Assembly (NCBI GenBank): GCA_959347315.1 | Contig: OY365817.1 | Location: 5,004,643-5,068,642, forward strand | DNA length: 64,000 bases | From: Bimastos eiseni | Lineage: Eukaryota; Annelida; Clitellata; Crassiclitellata; Lumbricidae | Direction of reading: 5' to 3' | Shown here: piece by piece, positions 1 through 11,300 of the stretch | Layout of the letters: every line of letters begins with the position of its first letter | Position numbering within the stretch: the first letter of the stretch is position 1 | Position numbers and translations under genes: made by a program | The notes under the pieces: generated by a model | The model's database searches: none | Seen by the model: the letters and a program-made list of their open reading frames with translations, nothing else | Told to the model about the DNA's origin: nothing

Positions 1-206
1 TTATTTGTGACAGGATTCACGGTCACTTCCGTCACGTTAAATACCTCTGACTGAAGCTGACGTCACGAGTTATCGAAATAATGAAAACGCTTCTTTGACG
101 CCAACGCAGGTAGACTCATCGTCACGAGATGGAACAACGTAGGTCGTAGGAGGAACTATGACGCAAGTCTGGTAGAAATATGCAATACTTTCTATATAAA
201 TCATTA
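1..206. other. Unassigned left edge
   Basis: No coding pattern, RNA gene or repeat was recognised here. It lies just past the 3' end of the Polinton integrase, so it may belong to the same element, perhaps close to its terminal inverted repeat. The partner repeat cannot be seen in this window, so that is inference only. Confidence 0.3.
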
Positions 207-1119
207 TCACACGATCACCAAATCTTCATTATCTACCCACGAATTATATGATTCAGGGTAACCGAGCCATTTTACCAGCGATTTCTTTCCACGTTTCCTG
301 ATAATCTTTTCTATTCTAAATATCAATTTGAGTACTTTTTTGTAGCTCCTGTTCATAAAATTAACCCTGTATTTCCTCTCCATTATAATCAGTAATCTTA
401 GTTGGTGGATCTGTGTATTGAATCTGAGATACTGTAAAAATCTCTTCCGTCCATCTAGGCGTGTATCCCTTTTCAAATATATCCTTCTTCTTAGTTATTC
501 TAACTTTATCACCGATTGAAAACCTAGGTACAATAGGCTCTGGAATTTCACTTCCATTTAAGTTCATAAATACAGTCTTTTCATTCACTTTCATACCAGC
601 CTTAGATGGTGACATTTTAATCGAAGAATGCCTAGTCTCATTATAATTACTAACAATTTCACCCAACACATCTATATATCTTCTTGTTGAATTAGCTGTT
701 AAGTACTCAAACATTTTCTCTATCATTGTCCGGTTCCAACGCTCAATAAGGCACGATTTTTCCTCGTTCTCAGTAGAATATAACTCGACTAATTCCCGGA
801 CATTTTTATTATAAAATTCTTTACCTTTATCCACCCAGAGTTTGCCAGGACTTCTTCCGTTCTCTAATATTTACAAGAAACCACTAGCTGTAGATTTTCC
901 ACTCTTATCATTTAATGGCACGATCCAACCATATTTTGAAAACACATCTATCACGGTTAACAGGTATTTCACACCATCGTTATCTTTAGCGAAAGCCCGC
1001 ATATCGACCAAATCAGCAGCCCATATCTCATCAATCCCACTAACATACACCTTTCTCTTTCTAAAATGCCTTACTATAGGTTTATGCAATTCATTCGCTA
1101 ATTGATTAGTCCATTTCAA
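207..1119 (-). pseudogene. Polinton retroviral-type integrase with chromodomain, broken
   Basis: This integrase would insert the Polinton into host DNA. The first segment (871-1119) carries the zinc-binding-domain tail and the first catalytic aspartate in DLVDM. The second (361-834) carries DKGKEF, with the second aspartate, and LIERWNRT, with the catalytic glutamate. Next comes an SH3-like stretch. The third segment (207-360) holds a chromodomain with KWLGYPESYNSW. The reading frame changes near 835-870 and again near 360, so no intact protein can be made. A few residues also seem to be missing before YSTENEE compared with the usual Polinton pattern (from memory, not aligned). It is the last gene of the minus-strand cassette. 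Confidence 0.88.
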
Positions 1120-1150
1120 ATCGGGTTGTAATTTTAGGCTTTTTGTAAAC

Positions 1151-1435
1151 CTAACCCGAGACTAGCTCTAGTAGATAATATAAGTTGACTATAGCTCTCT
1201 CTATTCTCTCCCGTAAGCTAGGATTAGGTATATTATTCAATTCATTAATCATTGCTCTATCGGAGACATTCCTAGAAGCCGTATCTGTGTGCTGGTTGTA
1301 AGCTAAATCATGATAATATGCAGCGTTATCGACTCTAACAACGGGTTTAGACCAATCTTTTGGAGTTCCATCGGGATTCAATATCAAATCCAGTCTAGTT
1401 CCTGGTCCTGTAAACTGATGTCCCGGCAAGTGCAT
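1151..1435 (-). CDS. PLA2-like domain protein of Polinton 1
   Basis: A 94-residue open frame with a phospholipase A2-like fold signature. A glycine-rich loop, LPGHQFTGPGTRLDL, is followed by VDNAAYYHDLAY, where the His-Asp pair matches the catalytic dyad of the parvovirus-type and Polinton PLA2-like family. In related particles such domains help breach membranes; that role here is inferred from the family. The frame is open and starts at an ATG, but the protein is short, so the N-terminus may be trimmed. It sits between the fibre-like gene and the integrase, the usual neighbourhood for this module. Confidence 0.72.
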   Translation of the reverse strand: MHLPGHQFTGPGTRLDLILNPDGTPKDWSKPVVRVDNAAYYHDLAYNQHTDTASRNVSDRAMINELNNIPNPSLRERIERAIVNLYYLLELVSG

Positions 1436-1440
1436 CTCAC

Positions 1441-2597
1441 CTAGAAATTTAGCCCATGGTAACTTAATACCGCTAGTGATGTGTATTTTCCTACGGAATC
1501 GATTAAAAATTCTTGATAAGTATTTCCTAAGTAAGTAGGATTAGGTGCAGTGTATAAAATATTCCAACTTCCTGAGTTGTTAGCTCCTTCTATCCTCCAA
1601 TCATAAATCCTTTCGGAGGATTTATTTCTTACTTTCAATCCAATATTCCAGATTCTTACAGGTGTTGGACACTTGATAGTTAAAAAGAATTGACTGTTGA
1701 CGTTAGACACCCATTCACCTTCGTCTTTGAACGCATTGAAGGCTTTGTTATTTTGATATTCAGAAGTGGCGTTCGCTTCAAAACCATAATTACTAGTATT
1801 CGAAGTTAATCTAGGAACGTAACTGACATGACTTTTTATTCCGAGTGTGGTATCAGTAAGAGTAGGAATCCACTGTAACAACCCAATACCCGTCCATTCC
1901 GCCCCATCGCTCGTGGATATAATATGAAATCGCCAGTAAACGTAATTAGACGATGCTGGAAATGTAAATTTGTTCAAAACTCCTGCATGGAGGACATCCG
2001 TTTTAGGACTTAGAATATCCGTAAATATTATTCCTTCATTACTCACTTGAACTTTCCATTTAGTAATACGTGTGTTTAATACTGTGCTAGCAACGATGTA
2101 GAAACCCGACATAGACAAAGGAACGGGATATTTAATCTGTAACCAAACATCAGTTACTGTATCGGCTATCCAACATTCGGGGGCATGACAAGCATTTTGA
2201 AGCACTTTCTACGGTTCAAAGTTATACCCAGCCGCTATGCGATATTTGCTAGCACTAGCTTCGTAAGTAAAACCGTTTATCGTCGTTACATTCGAAGTCA
2301 TGGTAGGTGCTGCAGTCACGTATAGTCTCGCGTGATCAGTGGAAGTATTATTCGATATCGCTTGGCTGACTAAGGTTTCAACTTGACCAAAACTCGCGAC
2401 CTGGCAGCTAAGACTGGTGGATGAATGTCAGTCGGTAGACCGTTTATCATATTACCATTCATATTTAAATCACCATCCATATCGTTCGTTCCATCTCGTT
2501 TTAGAAAGATATTACTCGCTAGGGATAGAGTAACACCTCCAGAAACTATTCTTTCAATTGATGCAGTATCAGTTCGTCCAAATTCATCGACAGGCAT
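1441..2597 (-). pseudogene. Fibre-like protein with discoidin-like domains, broken
   Basis: The N-terminal segment (2370-2597) starts MPVDEFGRT and carries FLKRDGTNDMDGDLNMNG, a pattern typical of tail-fibre or receptor-binding proteins of phages and of Polinton/adintovirus elements. After a frameshift near 2395 and an in-frame TAG near 2212, a 255-codon open stretch (1441-2205) contains two segments resembling F5/8 type C (discoidin-like) carbohydrate-binding folds, with motifs such as VYWRFHI and YDWRIEGANNSGSW. A role in attachment is inferred from the family. The breaks make this a pseudogene. It lies between the protease and PLA2 genes. Confidence 0.7.
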
Positions 2598-2618
2598 GTT
2601 TTAAATAGGTGATATTAT

Positions 2619-3045
2619 TTAATGTAATTCGTTTACGACTTCTTGAAATTTATAACCGTCGTTGGACGTTTTCTTCAATACGTACAGACATAAATGACCG
2701 CAATTCACTTGACCGTCTGGTTGCATTCGCTCACTGTTATAAAACATCAGTCTTTGTAGATATTTTATCAATTCCGTAGGAGGATGCAGTCCATAGCTGT
2801 CGAAATAAATGTTATCATTAGCGCGCTTGATCCAACACGTCCAATGCGTTCCTTTACCATCAGAATCGTCCAGATTGAGATTTCCGCACTCGTTCGCTCT
2901 TGGCTTCTTCGGCATTTCATCTCTTAGAAATACTCCTCTGAATTTATTTCTGTTTAGTTTTTTTAGCCGCTTCAATTAGATCCACGTTCGAAAAAGCAAT
3001 ATTGGGTAGCGTTACATCCTCGACATCGATTTGTTTAGTGTTCAT
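2619..3045 (-). pseudogene. Polinton adenovirus-type cysteine protease, one frameshift
   Basis: This is an Ulp1/adenain-like protease expected to mature capsid proteins. The catalytic His is seen in GTHWTCW, an Asp/Asn region in IYFDSYG, and the catalytic Cys in QVNCGHLC. The natural start is the ATG at 3043-3045 (MNTKQIDVED), which overlaps the end of the polymerase gene. A run of seven or eight A residues on the coding strand, near 2957-2964, shifts the frame between this N-terminus and the protease core. Without that slip the length, about 140 residues, would suit the family. Confidence 0.85.
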
Positions 3046-6000
3046 TGTATATTAGAGAATAATGTCCATATGCTAAAGTTAGGATGCCATTTTGCTGAAT
3101 CACTCGTTTGTCATCATCGGCTCAGAGAGCCACCTTGTTCGTCTACTCCAGCCATCTTGTACGAATACAGTTTCAATCTTAAACCTACAAACTCTTCGAT
3201 CTATTTACCAGCTGCTTCATCTTTGAACATGCCAATGACCTTTTTATTGATGCCTGTTTCTATACCAGAGGGGTGGTCTTTAGGATAGTGGCTAGTGTCG
3301 AAGCTACTTCTAATGTCGGGAGCTATATCGATGTAGAAGTCTTCGGTCTTAATTTCATAGGCTAAAGAATCTGTATCTGTAAAAAGTAACTTTGCTCTAT
3401 CTTCATACTTTTTCTTGATGTAATTGTAATGAAAATCGTACATTATAGTCTTACTCAAGTCTAAAATACACATACCAAGATATATAGGCTTGTTATAATA
3501 TAGCTTCGTCCGTTTCATGTGAATGGCAATTAGATTTTCATCAAAAATAGTTCGAGTGTCGTAACTCATTCTCGCTGCTAGTTTTATGGCTTACTTCTCG
3601 CTAGAAACCAGTTTTATATCTACTCGAGCCTCTATATTCTCGCATGTCTTACCAAAGACACTATTGTTCATTAGTTTAAAAAAGTCTTTCTCGAAATCGT
3701 TGGTGGCTCTGGTCCTTAGGTTGGTATTTAGATCGATATATTTTTTCAACCAAGCACTTTCTTCGAATTTAATTCCGCGATGAATTTTGGTTATCTTCAA
3801 GCCTATGCTTTCATACAGCTTTAAATGTTCGTAATGGACTATGTATTTTACTTTATCGTTCAAGTTCGGAATGAGTTTAGGTACAGTTGAAGATTCAGGT
3901 GTAATATTCTCAGGGGCAAGAGGATAGTCATTGTGAAGATCGTGCAAATCTCTCGGATATTCCAAGTCCATCTCTAATATACACGGTATTGATCTCCAAT
4001 CGTTTAGCTCATCATTACCCATCCACTGGAACCCGTGAGTTGGTAGATTTTTACACATCGCCCAGCCGTACAAATTGTTCGCGTCTAAATAGGTTATAAA
4101 TGTTGAAGGCTTGCTATCGTCAAACGCTGGCATGTACTTATTGTTTGCCTGCTCATAACGATGTGAAATGGTGCTAACACCGCCTCTTATCCCATGTTCA
4201 ACCATTAGTATCATATCATAATCGCTCAACAACTCCAACTCTACTCCAGTCAACTTTAATGCGGCGTCCCAAGCAAGACCTGGAGAAGTATAATAGCAGG
4301 CGGCATCTAGGCCATAGTTCTCACTGCATATATCTCTAAAATTCTCAAATACATCAGCAAGCAGGAGAACATCACTCACGTTATATAAATCGTGGTATTC
4401 TCTAAACGTTTTAAATCCGAATTCATTCCATACCATCTGTGCGTGGTTGTAGTTTTCATCACTAATGTCTGAGTCGTTAAGTCTCGAATAGAACGCTGAT
4501 TTTGGTGGTAGTTCTGTTTCGGTCAAGCGGTCGATGGAATTAACGTGATCGTAAGGATACGCCCCTTTTCTAAGCAAGAGATCGAGCGGATTACCAGAAT
4601 AGTGTTTGCTTATATTCTTACCCTGGTCTTTGCTCAGGTTCCTCGATAAAGCGTCAAGACTCGATGCCATGAATCTAAAACTATCGATGAAACGTAATTC
4701 ACGTTTAACCTCTACTTCCTTATTTTCTTTATTTAGAAACTTATCAACTACAACTTCTCTACTAAATGAGATGTATTTTCTTCGTTGCTAGAAATACAAT
4801 TAATCTTTTCATTAACATCACCTCGTAATTTCTTTATGAATAGATGACTGTCATGACCGGATAGATTATGGAACAATACTGGGAGAAACTTGGAAACTTT
4901 ATACTTCAGATTACAGTTTTTATGAGCGGCGCCTCTAAATTTACCGGGGAGGAGGTCTCTAACTCGATCTTTGCCAAGTTCGCTTTCGCATATGTGACAA
5001 ACTGTAGCCGAGTCGTAAAGCGCCTGATCTTTCTTTCCGAAAATCATTTGCTTTGAAAATTGAAATCGATTATAAATATCTTTTATATTATCTATAAGAG
5101 TGTCTATAAATATCTCAGCTACATTATCGTTTTCACTCTCCGCTGTAAACGTTACGGGAGCTTGCGAATATAGGTCATCGTCAAAACATTTTATATAATA
5201 GCAGAAATCACTTGGGACGTGTTTTTGATATGTGTTGGTGTAAGACATGATGGGATCTGGTTGACAAGTGTCTATAGGTTTTATTAATGACTCAAAATCG
5301 GCAAACACGACAAATGGGACTCTCATCTTTCTATAATAATTTTTGAAACTCAGCATAATTCCTGGTTCTGGAAGTTCTATCTTTTTGAGCGTCGTGTTGG
5401 GAACAGTATTCGGTGTGCTTGTGTAGCGAATCTATTCTACTGAATCCAATCAATCATCTTTTACAATAGTGCATCGAAGTGTATGAGTTTTCTCTATGAA
5501 CCGCCATCAATCTGTTAAAATTCTTTATCCAACAATAATGCTTCTTTTCTCTATCAGAAATGAGTAATAGATCTGCACTGATATCGCTCTCGTGCTCCGA
5601 TAAATATAGTGGGAATAGGTAAACATAGTTCTCATAACCGAAGATATTAATACTAATTTTATTATTTCTCTCAAACTTACTTATCACATTAGCATCCGCT
5701 GGTACTGGGAATTCGATGCCAGACCAATCAAGTTCTTCAGACTGCTTGATTAATTCTGACGTAATTCTTTCTGGATTGCCGTCAACCGGATTTAAGGCTC
5801 TCGTTACACACCAATTGAAGCATTCTTCGTCTTCGTCCTTCATATTAACAATACCCTTTTTACTCGCTAAACATTTCGGTAGTGGAATGTACGAACTGCC
5901 TTTCAGCGGTTTATAAACAACTGTGTTGATGTCTGAACCACTGATTTTTGAACCACTCTAAGTCTCCAGTTACTACCTTGCATCTGGAAGGCTGCCATAG

Positions 6001-6724
6001 ACTCTAGGATTTTATCTTTCGCATTATTAAATATTTCGCTCGGGTCGGTAGAGTTTAAAACAACTTCGGTCATAGAGACAAATGGAAAATCCTTGGTATC
6101 TACTTGTCCGGATTTCATATCTACACGCTCCATTGTGCAGGTAAGGACAAAATTGACCTTAGTCTGGCGATTTCTAGATAAAAGGTCTTCCAGTTGTGGT
6201 TGAGCTGCTTTGAGAAAAGATGTGGCGTCAATTCCGCTTGCGCCTTCGACCGTGTATTGTTTCGTGAAGCCCTTGATAGCTGTAGCCGTCTCTTTTATTT
6301 CGCGTGTTTTCATAGGAATTTTACCGAATATAGAATTCACTATCGCTTTCAGTGCTTATAACTTCTCATTCACTATTTTCTTTGGTTCTTTAGATATATA
6401 ATTTTCAATCCACCTTGCGAATTTATTAATCGCTGATTTAGTCTTAACGAATATTTTTCGTACTGTCGTGGCTGGTACGGGTTCGAGTGTTGGGATTCCA
6501 ATGTCGGGAACGGGTGCATCAAGCAAACTAGCATTGGTTGAGATTGAGGGTACGCGGTGGGCTTCAATTTTACTAATCAAATCCGCTCTTCGTAGTCATG
6601 TATAACCAACCAAACCGCTCTGTTTGGCAATTTTTCTTAATTCAATAACAGTGTTCCTCGAGTATTCCATTTTATATTGTGGTGGCATTTCTTTAAGCTG
6701 TGACGAGAAAATATTTTCATTCAT
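3035..6724 (-). pseudogene. Polinton protein-primed DNA polymerase B with SAP-like N-terminus, broken
   Basis: This polymerase would replicate the Polinton by protein priming. It starts at the ATG at 6722-6724. Codons 20-50 look like a SAP/Rho-N DNA-binding motif. The conserved Polinton N-terminal region follows (3' end of 6340 to 5454), then the exonuclease motifs: FADFES (Exo I), HNLSGHDSHLF (Exo II) and YNVSDVLLLADV (Exo III). The polymerase motifs are YLDANNLYGW (A), KLMNNSVFGKT (B) and LLFTDTDSLAYE (C). The C-terminus reads LAYGHYSL. Breaks are a TGA at 6596-6598, a TAA at 6356-6358, frameshifts between 5843 and 5356 and near 4750-4790, a TAA at 3591-3593 and further breaks near 3200 and 3120. 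Unbroken length would be about 1,230 codons. Confidence 0.93.
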
Positions 6725-6767
6725 TTTATATACGCAAGAAAATATTTTTTTCCTTTTTTGTTCAATA

Positions 6768-6796
6768 ATGACTCATCATCGAAACTGATGAGTCAT
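6768..6796. promoter_or_regulatory. Perfect 11-bp inverted repeat made of two bZIP-type sites
   Basis: ATGACTCATCA and its exact reverse complement are separated by 7 bases, 44 bases upstream of the polymerase start codon. Each arm contains ATGACTCAT, the classic AP-1/GCN4-type binding site. It could be a promoter element of the Polinton polymerase or simply a hairpin. Function is inferred from motif and position only. Confidence 0.4.
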
Positions 6797-7697
6797 CGAA
6801 ACTTTTGGAAATTCCCGTGACATTTGACCTATAGGTGGATGTTCTAATCAAAGCCTAGCTCTGTGCATGGTAGGTGGCTTTTGCAACGCTAGATCATTAG
6901 TTTATTTGATGCCAGCTTGCTTGGAGGCAACACATCCACATGTGGCTAGGTTTTTTTGTGCCTGTTTATGAGTTAGGTTAAGTACGAGGCGATTGAAGTA
7001 CGATGCGATTATAACCAAATTATTGATTGATTGGATTGGATTATAGGTGTATATAGATTAAAATCGTTAGATAGCAACTTTCCTATCTACTCATGCATGC
7101 TAATTAACGATCCAGCGTTGGACTATAGTGTGTTGCCTTATTTCTTTGGGTGCCTCTACCGGACTCAGCTGTTACATTCAGTGAGTTGAACAAACGGGAT
7201 TGACTGAATTGAACTTTAAAGGTCATAAAACAGCTGATGGAGGTTGATGGCCAAAGGAGACGGTCGATCTCAATTGCTCGTTATCAGGATCAGTTATCAA
7301 TGGGATGAAAGGTATATGATATTCGATAGCGGTGGAGCTAAGTCGCCATATCGAATGAACGATCCCTATGGTTTTATTTCGAAGTTAAGAAATCATCGAA
7401 TTTACAAGAACGCTGAAATAGTGAACTCTAGTAGTTAACTCGTTCCGGAAATGTTTCCGGAAATTGATTGGTTTAATCTTTGACTCAGCCAATATAATAA
7501 ACGGGTGCTTAGACTGATTGCAAGTGAAGCGATGCTGGATCAGGCGCATGTTTAACTTACGAAATAAATCGTAAGGTATATCGTTAATAAACCTACAAAA
7601 CGTCTAACGATGTGAAAACGTAAGTAGGGCCTATTGTTTTATATGTAGGCTATTGTGCTAATTAAAATTCCATTTAAAATCGAGTTGGCTATTTCAG
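6797..7697. other. No gene recognised; flank of the channel exons
   Basis: AT-rich sequence between the Polinton and the first recognisable channel exon. A 65-codon open stretch at 7244-7438 does not resemble the missing N-terminal part of a DEG/ENaC channel and has no splice support, so I do not call it. Confidence 0.4.
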
Positions 7698-7785
7698 TGT
7701 TCGTTTGGGAATTTGCCTTGCAACACAAGTGTTGCTTTTAATGACATCAGGACAGATATTGGATTTTGTTCATCATTCAACCCAG
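7698..7785 (+). CDS. DEG/ENaC exon: CSF and FCxSFNP motifs
   Basis: Follows an acceptor ending in TTTCAG and ends at a GTGAGT donor in phase 1. It encodes CSFGNLPCN and GFCSSFNP, matching the family pattern in which two cysteines frame the palm/finger start and a Cys-x-x-Phe-Asn segment precedes the first beta strands. It joins the next exon through a split glycine codon. Confidence 0.85.
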
Positions 7786-8294
7786 GTGAGTGTCCTAGTT
7801 TAGTATCCTGCGATTATATTGCAAATGCAACATCTAAGCGATTTCTAGTTGCAACCTCCGTGTAAATGTGCAACACAACTCTGAATATTTGATGAATCGT
7901 TCAAACACTCACGCAAAGATTTCAATCTTCGACTGGCTGATCAGCTCCAGCGCGAGACACTGCCTGTTTATTGTTGTCTGCCAAAATTCGCCTCATTAAC
8001 AACCGTTAAAATAAGACAAACTAACGTGCCTCAAAATACACAACGAACATCCACAAGGCCGAAACCCCCCGCACACCTCATAACAAATCGAGCTAGATAA
8101 TTATAGTGTGGGAGAGCTTGCTTCCATTTGGTAAATCTTCTTAACGTCTTAAGTTCTTTTAGTTAGTTATTTAGTATGTGACAACAAAACGTTTAAATTA
8201 ATCTGTAACGGTCTTAATTCTACTTGTTCCCGTTCTTCTTGTTTCTGCCCTCCTACGTGGTTCTTACGTCCAATGTCGCCATTCGTCACGTTTT

Positions 8295-8336
<42 letters not shown>

Positions 8337-11300
8337 CTCACACACAGATATATACACACAAACACACACACACACTCTCTCTCTTTCGCTCTCTTCTCTC
8401 CCATCGACTTGGTGTAGCACTCCTGCATCATCCTGTCATCATTCCCGGTCTTCTTCTTGTCATTTCCTCTCCAACCTTTCCTCGATTATAGCTCCTATAG
8501 GAGGGAGTCAACCATCACCATTTGGCCCAACAATTATCTCTGTCGACTTTCAATAATATCATTATTCCTGGTTCCCGAACAATTCGGCGCCAGGACAATT
8601 CGGCGACGGACAATTCGGCGCCAGGACAATTCGGCGACGGACAATTCGGCGACGGACAATTCGGCGACGGACAATTCGGCGTCGGACAATGCGGCGACGG
8701 ACAATTCGGCGCCAGATGAGTTTGTAAGTGTACTTAGACCAGATATCGGTATGTAGTAACTCGCATTTTTTAAATATTCAGAATGGGAGCGAACTGGTAT
8801 TCTCCATATTATCCAGCACATGTATGGTTATTAGGCCCTATAGAGACTGGTGAAGACAACAAATTCAATACCTGTTATAGATAGTCCGTAAGTGTTGTGA
8901 TAATAATAATAAATTATTTGAAGTGCTTATAATATCTATTTTTTAATTTTAGGTGCGGTGAATTACGTAACTACGAATCCTGGGGCCAATTATGGACTTC
9001 GTCTTGTGCTGTGGGTCAACCAATCGGACGCTCTCATTATGATGTCTCCAGCAGCTGGATTTAGAGTAAGCTTACTTTATATAACATTTCTTCACATAAA
9101 ATTAATATCCTTATTCTTACTTATCTGCTGGCACTTTTATTTAATGCAGAGGCTTTCGTTGTTCCTGTGTTGTGTGAAATGCCCTGCCTATATAGTGGCT
9201 TCTAGTAATGAATTACATCTTTTAAGCGTAAACTGGCTTTCACAAGTCACACAACCCACTCAGGGATAATGATTGATATGTTTCGCAATTAGAATCAATT
9301 TTTTAAGTAGTTGAACAACGTCACGGACTCGATGTGCTTTAAATTGTTGAACATGTACTTTGTAACAGAGTTGCATGGTCTCGAGACGTCTCGAGATAGT
9401 TCTTTTTAAGTGTCTTGGCCTCGGTAACCCTTTGACTTGGTCTCGGTCTCGGTCTCGAGGTAGTGTCTCGAATTTTTAGAAACTGTCTGGAAGTTAAAGT
9501 ATTGTTCTGTCTGGAACAAGCGGTCTCGATAAGTGTCGGGTTAACTGTCTGAAGTTTTGCGCTATGATAAACTGTCATTGTGGTTAACGCGTCAGCCACA
9601 TGACACTGAAATCATTTCGGTCTTCTGAAAGTGCAAAAATGTCTGAGAGAGAACTTGAAATTGGGAAGTTTGCATTTGCGCAATTTGAAGTTACAAACAA
9701 TGGCAATGGCGTGCCGTTTGTCGTTAATGTAAAGCTACTTTAACCGAAACGATCGAAACAACTTCGAGTTTCTCAAAGTGAGTAGGCCTAAGGATGTGTC
9801 AAACATTCATAATTTCGTTCGGTATTGGGTATGGAATTTGCTTGGTTCAAATCGTCTAGAAGATTTCAGACGTGTCAAAACTTTTTTTATACTATCCAGA
9901 AGATAAGCTGACAGAAAGATATAGAAAAAGATAAAGTAGCAATAGAAAAACTGTCCTCTGGATTTGGTACTGCATAATAAGTTTCAAATTGAAATTATAA
10001 ATGAACCTTATTTTCCAAAACTGATACATGGGTAAACACTGGGTATGTGACAGCCTTTTCTTTAAGATCACTTGTTTTTTCTGTCTTGTACTGTCTTGGA
10101 CCTAGTGTCTCGGTCTCGGTACCTCACTGTCTTGGTCTCGTTTTGGTCTCGAAGTTCCAAGTCTTGCATACAAGTCTCTATCTTATGGGCTTAAATTGGC
10201 TGTCACAACCCACTCAGGGATATAATGATTGAAATGTTTCGCACATAAAAATCACTGATTTTGTCGCAGTGGTCGCAATTCTGGAATCATGTCTGTTTTT
10301 GACAAAGACCTGCCTTTACTGACATAAGACAACCCCGTATACATGTGACTATATTTCTTGATGTCCTATGCAAGTAAGTATTAGAAAAGTAAAACAGTCA
10401 CATTGAAATGATCATAATTATATTATATATATTATAACAATATAATAATATATATAATCATAGTTATCTATGTAACGTGTATTTGTCATTCTGTCATACT
10501 TTCGTGTTTTACTTATTGACCTAACTTTGCGCAAATCTTACTACTGTAAACCTTACTGCATCTTGTACTGTTGTTTTGTTCGGAGTACATAATTAAGGTT
10601 GCCCTTAAAAATATTCAGCAAAAACCTTACTGCATCTGGTGTTGTTGTTTCATCCGTCCAATGTAAACAAAGTTAAAGTGGCCAACCTATGATTTGTTAG
10701 GTTCAAAATATTGTGCAACGGGCGCTAATAAGACGTTTTACAGAACTTATATTGACGTGTATGAGTTATATACATCGTAAGTATATTTGCAGTTATTGGC
10801 ATTAAGTGGAAACTTAATGGATTAAACTCGAGAAGGCGCCATTTGCGGTTGAATTGTGAGCGAATGCAAAGACCGCTATCAAAAAACTCTTCAACGACTT
10901 CTCATTTTTCACGGGTTATGTACGACCTGTGATTTTTCAAGGGTTAACAGCTACATTTATATATATATATTATTACATAACATATATATTCCAGCGTTAT
11001 GATAATAGTTGTGCACAGATAATCAGTTGACTCAATGTAGCTATAAAATGAGGTGGGTACAACGTTATATCATCATCCTGGTGATGTAGGTTCTAAAAAC
11101 TTTTCTAAGGTTGGTCCAAGACCAACTCAAGCACCGTGATATTTTAGTGCAATACTACATTTGCTGCCTTATTAGACAGTTTCATATTATAATTTACATC
11201 CTGGTTCTTAATAGGTCGTTTTGCATGACCCACGCGACAAGCCCATTGTCATGATGACAGGATTCAGAGTAGGGACTGGCGTTTCAACATCCGTTTCGTT

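Larger units (their letters stand above)
207..6724 (-). mobile_element. Polinton/Maverick element 1, partial and decayed
   Basis: Five adjacent minus-strand genes form a Polinton (virus-like, self-synthesising DNA transposon) cassette. In order of transcription they are DNA polymerase B, adenovirus-type protease, fibre-like protein, PLA2-like protein and chromodomain integrase. They are packed with small gaps, and the polymerase stop overlaps the protease start by 11 bases. The packaging ATPase and major capsid gene expected for the family are not seen between integrase and polymerase. They may lie beyond the left edge or be lost. Nearly every gene carries stops or frameshifts, so the copy is inactive. 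Confidence 0.9.

Noticed and set aside
7244..7438. 65-codon open stretch near the channel gene
   Set aside because: No DEG/ENaC motif and no splice signals that connect in phase to the next exon.
8224..8556. 110-codon open frame over the (CT)n/(CA)n tract
   Set aside because: Low-complexity Ser-Leu and Thr-His translation caused by the microsatellite.
8763..8873. Possible channel exon starting [15 protein letters not shown]
   Set aside because: It has an acceptor-like CAG before it but ends in a stop before any donor, and the neighbouring exons already join in phase without it.
10420..10465. AT-rich palindrome
   Set aside because: Simple TATA/ATAATA sequence; pairing is expected by composition alone.
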